Assembly: GCA_025934775.1 (NCBI GenBank)
Contig: JAICWO010000002.1
Location: 278,763 to 342,762, forward strand
Length of the DNA stretch: 64,000 bases
Direction: 5' to 3'
DNA from: Gemmatimonadaceae bacterium
GTDB lineage: Bacteria > Gemmatimonadota > Gemmatimonadetes > Gemmatimonadales > Gemmatimonadaceae
Shown here: positions 59,701-64,000 of the stretch, piece by piece
Layout: each line of letters opens with the position of its first letter
How positions within the stretch are numbered: the stretch's first letter is position 1
Program-made: the position numbers and the translations under genes
Notes under the pieces: model-generated
Databases searched by the model: none
The model's input: the letters and a program-made list of their open reading frames with translations, nothing else
Told to the model about the DNA's origin: nothing

Positions 59701-59813
59701 TAGTGTTGTTTGCGAATAATCCGATCTATCGGGGAGAGACGATCGGGAATTACTTTATGGTTTGGAATGCGATTTTGAATTGGGATTCGTTGGGGGTGGG
59801 CAGTCGCGAGTAG
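56739..59813 (+). CDS. Secreted M14-family zinc carboxypeptidase-like protein
   Basis: 1024 residues with signal peptide MRRLSALLSLVSVLSLVPALGAQ. The M14 domain (about 40-400) has zinc motif IHSTESGAP (HxxE), SIGTTEEGREMIAVAVAS, and a further segment HEPFLYD-like (LHDLHESEPFLYDN) that may hold the third ligand. A DUF-type region and a class I glutamine amidotransferase-like domain (about 680-800; AILHTWSGTQTEGWW, LITSTNTAEFAIDYG) follow, as in many secreted M14 relatives. Low-complexity Gly/Arg insertions occur at about 500 and 875-895. ATG 56739 is chosen by signal peptide. Peptidase activity is likely, specificity unknown. Confidence 0.88.
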   Translation: MRRLSALLSLVSVLSLVPALGAQELATAKPGRDATQPVDEAYTKKILEYTTEKFFLSPLVDYMPAAKGIPTPAAVLGDIAGNPNSLPHSKEVYEYMRLLAKSTPRVRVFSIGTTEEGREMIAVAVASDEIMKKLDANKAALAKLGDPRTIGMNDAAADQIAQSAAPVYYITGTIHSTESGAPTALMELAYRLAVDESPYIKNIRDHVITLITPIVEVDGRDREADLVNYHLKHPEQVMPSLIYWGHYVAHDNNRDAMGATLKLTQNVINTDVEWHAQVLHDLHESEPFLYDNTVGDGPYNAWIDPLLANEWQMIGWNNVQEMTRFNMPGVYAHGDFDTWSPGYLMFIAAMHNGISRLYETFGNGGSPEVQDRTLSPSQTERTWYRQNPPLAHVKWDMRDNNNYEETGLLVSLSYVANNRVQLLRNFYEKSKRSIAKATTEGPAAYVLPANDPRPGAQAELLRVLQRQHVEISRAKEAFTLSVPRKVIATGRGGRGRGAAPVEQAGTPSTTDRAPRTTDEQFPAGSYIIRMDQPYSRIADAILDYQYWSPSDPQKSPYDDTGWTFPEGFAVKCVRTTDAKVLSVPVEAVLGDVTPKGGVVGSGSTYLVNHNGDNALITLRYKLKDANFQIAEDPFDAAGRHYDRGSFIITGVAQDALDHEAKLLGVDVAAVTSAPNVKTHPGRAARVAILHTWSGTQTEGWWRQGFDFNQVPYDYISIQDVQKIADLNAKYDVIVFPPAGGSGKSIIEGMPMWRNPMPWKNTPETPNIGTWAQTDDIRPGLGYDGLEHLQNFVKKGGVLITSTNTAEFAIDYGFTNGVSSSTARRLEVDGTLLRAKIVDDASPLVYGVPDNLAVFTKNGQALSVSYMAGGGRGFAGGGGGRGGAGGGASRATGRGTPDDPDVPQGRPASMEQGEFAAPERPRGTPWQPAEPTEDQMRNPLNIIPVGQRPRVALRYADQRDLFVSGLFDGGSDLAQRPVVVDDPLDKGHVVLFANNPIYRGETIGNYFMVWNAILNWDSLGVGSRE

Positions 59814-59834
59814 GAGGATCTTGATAGGAGGATC
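59811..59834. repeat. Direct repeat TAGGAGGATC at the island edge
   Basis: TAGGAGGATC occurs at 59811-59820, starting exactly at the M14 stop, and again at 59825-59834. It marks the point where base composition drops. It may be a target-site duplication or a tandem slip. Confidence 0.5.
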
Positions 59835-59877
59835 CGTGACGGGGCAAGACTACTGCGAACGCGCTTGGGGAATATAA

Positions 59878-62253
59878 ATGGAAGCGCTCGACTTTCGGGA
59901 ACTCGCAACTCTAATAAATCGAAGTAAGACGACTGAGATTGATATAGATCGGCCGTTGGTCGGTGCCGGCGCCTGGGAGCTCTATCAGGCTCGACATCGC
60001 GTGCACACTTCCACGTATCCATTCACTGTCCTCTACCTGCCATCCCGAGTTACTCGCGATGGTGTGGATGCGGCACTCCGAACGATTCCGCGTGATAGCC
60101 AAGTGCACGTCGTATTTCCGCCGTCGCTCGAAAACCGGGTTGCGGGACTACGAGAAGCGTTTGGCTGGACCGCCGGAGTCTGGAGCACGAAGGACTACTT
60201 GTCGTCGTTCATTCGCGACGAATTGCTGACTTACCGCTCGAAGATAGAGGAACAGAGCCCGCCATACTATATCGACCCGCCGGTGGAGGTGCCCGCCGGT
60301 ATGCGACGTCGCATACCCAACCCGCTCCGATCTCTTCTCCTCGATCGAGACCCCGGTACCGGGGATCGAGATGGCGCGATCGGAATCCTGCTTGCGGAAC
60401 CGGGGCAGGGGAAGACTTACATGTGTAGGTATCTGGCATCGCAAGTTGCCGCCTCAAAGCAAAACTTAATGCCGTTAATGATCGATTCCTCACAATGGCA
60501 GGCGATGTCTGTTGAGGACCAGAGTTCTCTGTGGAAAACGGTGGCGCACAGCTTCAGACACTTCGGAGCCCCGATCGGCTGGCTGGATGGCAATGAGGAG
60601 TTGTTCGTCGGCACGACTTTGAAGGCCGACCTGTTTCGCATCATCTTTGATGGGTTTGACGAGTATATACTCCGGAACCGGGGTGCTGTGCAGCCGCTCG
60701 AGGTGCTTCACACGCTTGCTGAACTGGCGGAACGCACTGGCGCGCGAATCATCCTGACCTCTCGCACATCATTCTGGGCAACGAACCTATCGCCTGAGGA
60801 CACAAAGGCATTCATCGATGAAAGCGGCGCGCTCCTGTACACGATCTTGCCCTTCGACCGCGAGCACGCGGAGAATTACTTCACGACGCGCCTAAACCAT
60901 GATGGCGGCCGGGTGGCTCAGGCCGTCGGCGCGTACCAACGCCTGCGCCATGAGGCTTCTGATCTGGTCGGCCGCGGTTTTGTTCTTAATCTCATCGCCG
61001 ATTTCGTCGAACGTTCTGGCGATGGCGCGGAGATTCGCCTCGATGGTGCGAACGCAGTCGGGTCACTTATTCTCGCGCTGTGCCAACGCGAGACGCTTCG
61101 GCAACAACTTCCATACAGCGCTGATGAGCAACTCGCCGTCTTTCGGACGTTTGCGTCCGAGACAGCTGTTGGCAACAAGCCCAATACCGAGTTGTTGACG
61201 TTAGTACTTGAGGAAGTGAAGCCGGAACTTGACGGCACGACACGTCGCTCCGTAGTCGAGAAGCTACGCAGTCATCCGCTGATTAGTTCAGATGTCGTAA
61301 CGGATACCTGGCGGTTCCGAGAGGAACAGGTCGCGGTGCTGCTACTTGCCGAGAGAATTGTCGGAGCTTCTGATCTTGACTTAGCGCGGTTTGTTGAACG
61401 CGTCCGATTTGACGCTGCGCTCAGACAGGACCTTGCTACAATGGCTGTACAGTTGGAAGAGTCTGGCGGCCCCGACTGGCAGGCTCGAATTCAGCGGCTG
61501 GTGGTCATCATGTCCACGTGTGGCGACACGGATGCCGAGAACGCACTGCTGGGAGAAGGGCCGCGACTTGCGGCTGTTATCGCTCTACGCGCCGCTGATC
61601 GGGCGCTCGGCGCAGGGAGCGCTCACCACGAGCGTGGGCGCCTGCTGGTGGCGCTGAGCGGAGGAGAGCAAATTTGCGGTATGACCTTTACAGGAACGGT
61701 CGGCCGCTATGATCTAAGAGGCGTCCAGTTCGTACGTTGTCGATTCGAAAAGGTTACTTGGGCAAATTGCACCTTCGATGAAACGTCATTGTTTCAGCGG
61801 TGCCAATTCGCTGGAGGAGCAGCCGGATCGCATACGAAGGGCCTCGGCGCAGCACAGTTTGAGGATTCCACGCTTGACGAGGAAGCGAGCGCCTTTGTTA
61901 GTCATGCAAGAGTTGATGAGGGCAGGAAGAGATACACCCAAGAGGACTTGCGTGCCGATATGCACGCTCTGATAAAGAAATTCGTTGTGCGAGGCGGGCC
62001 CGGCCTTCGAACGGTTCACGAGAAGGATCTCTTGAAGGGAGCCATAGGCTCCTCACGTTACAAGGACGAAATTCTTGACGTCATGAAGTCCTTGGTCTTC
62101 GAGACGCATCACATATCTGGCACATCTGGAGATGGCTTCCATATACGTGATGGAGCGAGTGAAGCGGTTCGCTTCTACGCCGCAAACAACGTTATGACCG
62201 GGCCGCTGGCAGAAGCATTCGAGCGTTTGCGGCGGAAGGTGCGGCCGACGTAG
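59878..62253 (+). CDS. NACHT-like STAND NTPase with pentapeptide-like C-terminal region
   Basis: 791 residues, visibly less GC-rich than neighbours. The N-terminal alpha/beta domain (1-145) is unassigned. The NTPase has Walker A AEPGQGKT (173-180), Walker B FRIIFDGFDEY (253-263) with the NACHT-type DGFDE, and sensor-like ARIILTSRTSFW (289-300). A helical region follows (about 310-590), then a run resembling pentapeptide repeats (MTFTGTVGRYDLRGVQFVRC, FEKVTWANCTFDETSLFQRC; about 600-645) and a helical end domain. Bacterial NACHT proteins are known in phage defence; position beside a toxin-antitoxin and a transposase fits. The defence role is inferred. Confidence 0.75.
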   Translation: MEALDFRELATLINRSKTTEIDIDRPLVGAGAWELYQARHRVHTSTYPFTVLYLPSRVTRDGVDAALRTIPRDSQVHVVFPPSLENRVAGLREAFGWTAGVWSTKDYLSSFIRDELLTYRSKIEEQSPPYYIDPPVEVPAGMRRRIPNPLRSLLLDRDPGTGDRDGAIGILLAEPGQGKTYMCRYLASQVAASKQNLMPLMIDSSQWQAMSVEDQSSLWKTVAHSFRHFGAPIGWLDGNEELFVGTTLKADLFRIIFDGFDEYILRNRGAVQPLEVLHTLAELAERTGARIILTSRTSFWATNLSPEDTKAFIDESGALLYTILPFDREHAENYFTTRLNHDGGRVAQAVGAYQRLRHEASDLVGRGFVLNLIADFVERSGDGAEIRLDGANAVGSLILALCQRETLRQQLPYSADEQLAVFRTFASETAVGNKPNTELLTLVLEEVKPELDGTTRRSVVEKLRSHPLISSDVVTDTWRFREEQVAVLLLAERIVGASDLDLARFVERVRFDAALRQDLATMAVQLEESGGPDWQARIQRLVVIMSTCGDTDAENALLGEGPRLAAVIALRAADRALGAGSAHHERGRLLVALSGGEQICGMTFTGTVGRYDLRGVQFVRCRFEKVTWANCTFDETSLFQRCQFAGGAAGSHTKGLGAAQFEDSTLDEEASAFVSHARVDEGRKRYTQEDLRADMHALIKKFVVRGGPGLRTVHEKDLLKGAIGSSRYKDEILDVMKSLVFETHHISGTSGDGFHIRDGASEAVRFYAANNVMTGPLAEAFERLRRKVRPT

Positions 62254-62255
62254 CC

Positions 62256-62801
62256 GTGCGCCAGCTGGCGCGAACGGGCGAGCATGCGGACATTGAGACG
62301 CTGGAAGGCGAGCCAGTTGCGGGTGGAGCACTGCCAATATTGTGCAGCTACCAGAGCCCCAATTCAGGCATAATCGGCAAGCTTGAGCGGTTCCTGACTG
62401 AGGCGGTGACTCTTGAGCGCATCTTTCGTGATTCCGTGGCTATTCTTTGCTAGAAGTCAGCCACGTGCCGTACCGTTGCTGCTCGCCTCAGCGCGACCTG
62501 GAACGCAAAGGCAATGACCTCGCAAGAAGTTGATCTCAAGCATCCTGGCGTCAAGGTCATGACGATGTGCGCTGCCAAGGGGCATCAGTTCCCCGTCGTC
62601 GCAGTCTATGGTGTTGGCCGCCCTTCGCTTTCGAATGATGAAGATGACGCAGCATCCGAACTATCTCGAGAGCGTCGTCTGCTATTCGTGGCATGCACAC
62701 GCGCGGCGCGTCGCCTAATTGTCTTTGCAAAGGAGTATGCCCCTTCACCCTTCCTGGCCGGCGCGACCGAGGAGTTTTGGGACACTGAGTCGCTACCGTA
62801 G
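62256..62801 (+). pseudogene. Decayed UvrD/Rep-like helicase C-terminal fragment
   Basis: One frame runs from 62256 to 62801 with a single internal TAG at 62451. Before the stop: LERIFRDSVAILC, the usual strand before the UvrD C-terminal domain; after it: VAARLSATWNAKAM, then HPGVKVMTMCAAKGHQFPVVAVYGV (motif V-like) and SRERRLLFVACTRAARRLIVF (motif VI, usually ERRLxYVAxTRA). The ATPase Walker motifs and the whole N-terminal half are missing. It overlaps the same composition island as the NACHT gene and was probably part of a larger defence or repair locus before truncation. Confidence 0.7.
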
Positions 62802-62966
62802 CGCGTGAATCGTCGTCCGCGCTGTCCTGCAAGCGGTATACCGAACGCTGATCCTGACGGGCGATTTAGATATTGCTCAAGCTGCACCCGACGCTCTTGT
62901 TGACTTCCTTGCAACTCCGGTTAGGCGGACACAGCGACTTCCCGTCGGCGGCGGCGTCCCGGTCAA

Positions 62967-62995
62967 TTGCCTCCCGTTCGCCGACGTCTTACATT
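62967..62995 (+). promoter_or_regulatory. Candidate promoter of the toxin-antitoxin pair
   Basis: TTGCCT (62967-62972), a 17-bp spacer and TACATT (62990-62995) lie just before the antitoxin ATG at 63003. The message would be leaderless or nearly so, common for such cassettes. Confidence 0.45.
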
Positions 62996-63002
62996 GTCAT
63001 AC

Positions 63003-63224
63003 ATGAAGACGTCCGCCTTGACGATCCGTCTCGACCGCGCCCTGGAGCGCCAGCTCGCCGCGTTGGCCAAGCGCTCGGGGCGGTCTCGCAGCGACATCGC
63101 GCGGGATGCGCTGCGCCGGCAGCTCGCGGTGCTGCAGTTCGAGGACGTCCGCCGTTCGGTGATGCCGTTTGCCGAAGCGCGTGGGTACCTCACGGACGAC
63201 GACGTGTTTCGGGCGGTTTCGTAG
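63003..63224 (+). CDS. Ribbon-helix-helix antitoxin
   Basis: 73 residues. An RHH/CopG fold at the N-terminus: SALTIRLDRALERQLAALAKRSGRSRSDIARDALRRQL, with the alternating beta strand (LTIRL) that reads DNA. The tail (FAEARGYLTDDDVFRAVS) would bind and block the toxin. It should repress its own promoter. ATG 63003 directly follows the proposed -10. The PIN toxin starts 7 bp after its stop. Confidence 0.88.
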   Translation: MKTSALTIRLDRALERQLAALAKRSGRSRSDIARDALRRQLAVLQFEDVRRSVMPFAEARGYLTDDDVFRAVS

Positions 63225-63230
63225 GCCTTC

Positions 63231-63638
63231 GTGCGCGTCTGCCTCGATACGAACGTCCTGGTCGCCGCGGTGGCCACCCGCGGGTTGTGCGCCGATGTGT
63301 TCCGCACCGTGTTGGTGGAACACGAATTGGTGATCGGCGACGTGATTCTCGAGGAATTGCGGCGCGTGCTCGCGACCAAATTCAAGGTGCCGGCGGATCG
63401 CGTTCAAGCCCTTGAGGCGGTGTTTGCCCCATATCCCTGCATCCCGAAGCCAGCGGAGCCCGGGCCCGCGTTCATTCGTGATCCGGCCGATCGGTGGGTG
63501 TTCGCGACCGCCATGGCGGGGAACGCCGACGTGCTCGTGACGGGCGATCAGGACCTCCTTGCCGTGGCGGGCGAACTCCCGATGCGCATTCTCGACCCTC
63601 GCGCATTCTGGGCGTTGCTACGTGCGGGTGAACCGTAG
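63231..63638 (+). CDS. PIN-domain toxin (VapC-like)
   Basis: 135 residues from GTG 63231. PIN catalytic acids are visible: D6 in VCLDTNVLVAAV, Glu in VILEELRRVL, Asp in FIRDPADRWVFATA and the final D in DVLVTGDQDLL. It belongs to the group annotated as 'putative toxin-antitoxin system toxin component, PIN family', a Mg-dependent RNase that cleaves RNA (tRNA in known VapCs). It pairs with the RHH antitoxin just upstream, probably stabilising the island. Confidence 0.92.
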   Translation: MRVCLDTNVLVAAVATRGLCADVFRTVLVEHELVIGDVILEELRRVLATKFKVPADRVQALEAVFAPYPCIPKPAEPGPAFIRDPADRWVFATAMAGNADVLVTGDQDLLAVAGELPMRILDPRAFWALLRAGEP

Positions 63639-63731
63639 GCATCCGAGTGGGTGGCCGCTAAACAACGTTGAAGCAGTCGGGTGGTTGCAGTAGCTCGCTG
63701 CGCTCGCATTTTAAGGGACGCTCGCTGCTTA

Positions 63732-63761
63732 TTGACTCCTGCATAAATAATGCAATATGTT
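63732..63761 (+). promoter_or_regulatory. Candidate promoter upstream of the transposase
   Basis: TTGACT (63732-63737) and ATATGT/TATGTT (63755-63761) with 17-18 bp between; the spacer contains the small palindrome TGCATAAATAATGCA. The transposase ATG is 28 bp further on. Confidence 0.45.
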
Positions 63762-63788
63762 GTGGGCATCCTCAACGGATGATCTCGC

Positions 63789-64000
63789 ATGCGGCCCAAG
63801 GGGGGAGCGGCGGTGTTGGAAGCGCGGCGGCGACGCGCGCTGGCGCTGTTGCAGCAAGACGTCTCGCTGCATGACGTCGCCCGGCGCATCGGGTGCGCGC
63901 CGAGTTCGGTGATGCGCTGGCGCGATGCGGTCGCCGAGCAGGGCGCGGCCGGGTTCACCGTGCATGCCTCGCCAGGTCGGCCCCCCAAGCTGAGCCCCGC
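63789..64000 (+). CDS. IS630-type transposase, N-terminal part (cut by window end)
   Basis: 70 residues before the window ends. A helix-turn-helix RRALALLQQDVSLHDVARRIG and CAPSSVMRWRDAVAEQGAAGF, followed by the GRPPKLSP basic linker, is the standard N-terminus of IS630/Tc1-mariner-type transposases. The DDE catalytic domain would lie beyond the window. No terminal inverted repeat can be fixed from one side. It marks the right part of the accessory island. Confidence 0.8.
   Translation, partial: MRPKGGAAVLEARRRRALALLQQDVSLHDVARRIGCAPSSVMRWRDAVAEQGAAGFTVHASPGRPPKLSP

Noticed and set aside
62806..62904. Short ORF with a zinc-ribbon-like CP...YCSSC pattern after the helicase remnant
   Set aside because: About 32 codons, no ribosome site and no homologous context; likely chance in decayed DNA.

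Overview
The window is 64 kb of very GC-rich bacterial DNA. Its gene content points to Gemmatimonadota, probably a soil lineage: large signal-peptide-bearing BNR/VPS10-type proteins, two DUF5916-type outer-membrane proteins, M1, M13 and M14 metallopeptidases, a Tat-exported GH127, tandem amidohydrolases, MacB-like permeases and a BlaI/M56 pair whose protease carries a TonB-plug-like tail. The phylum is inferred from gene content; there is no rRNA or tRNA gene in the window to confirm it.

Layout. 1-1.3 kb: a partial gene and ilvE. 1.4-7.4 kb: a co-directional block of adaptor, ABC ATPase, two permeases, response regulator and histidine kinase, which looks like one self-sensing efflux module. 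7.4-10 kb: a proline-rich membrane protein and a pseudokinase fused to a periplasmic LprI-like domain. 10-13.5 kb: a cysteine/sulfur operon (sulfurtransferase, cysteine synthase, serine hydrolase) behind a Cys-codon leader ORF and terminator. 13.8-17.4 kb: a methionine operon (metX-metB-hom) behind a SAM-II riboswitch, a terminator, a Met-codon-rich short ORF and a second terminator. 17.4-19.4 kb: a DUF2007-like membrane protein, Tat-exported MsrB and an aldo/keto reductase. 19.4-59.8 kb: mainly secreted hydrolases, lipoproteins and outer-membrane proteins, plus a LuxR-type regulator, the BlaI-M56 operon and an MscL with a zinc-ribbon tail. 59.8-64 kb: a visibly less GC-rich accessory island with a NACHT-like NTPase, a decayed UvrD-like helicase, an RHH-PIN toxin-antitoxin pair and the start of an IS630-type transposase.

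Two things stand out. First, the sulfur amino acid genes appear to be controlled by leader peptides: Cys codons before a terminator for the cysteine operon, and Met codons before a terminator for the methionine operon, the latter stacked on a SAM-II riboswitch. Second, the intergenic spaces are full of structured repeats: tandem 7-bp words (often as inverted pairs, often in 5' leaders), a 450-bp double array of 17-bp words, three elements with common ends reading like GCGCCGAA...TTGGATTG, a 290-bp element with long inverted arms, and 'GTCATTCCGAGCG' palindromes. Many are probably non-autonomous mobile or slippage-generated elements.

Most operon members overlap by 4 bp (ATGA or GTGA), which indicates translational coupling. 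Start codons were chosen by signal peptide, Shine-Dalgarno and overlap rather than by longest frame, because GC-rich antisense frames stay open by chance throughout the window.
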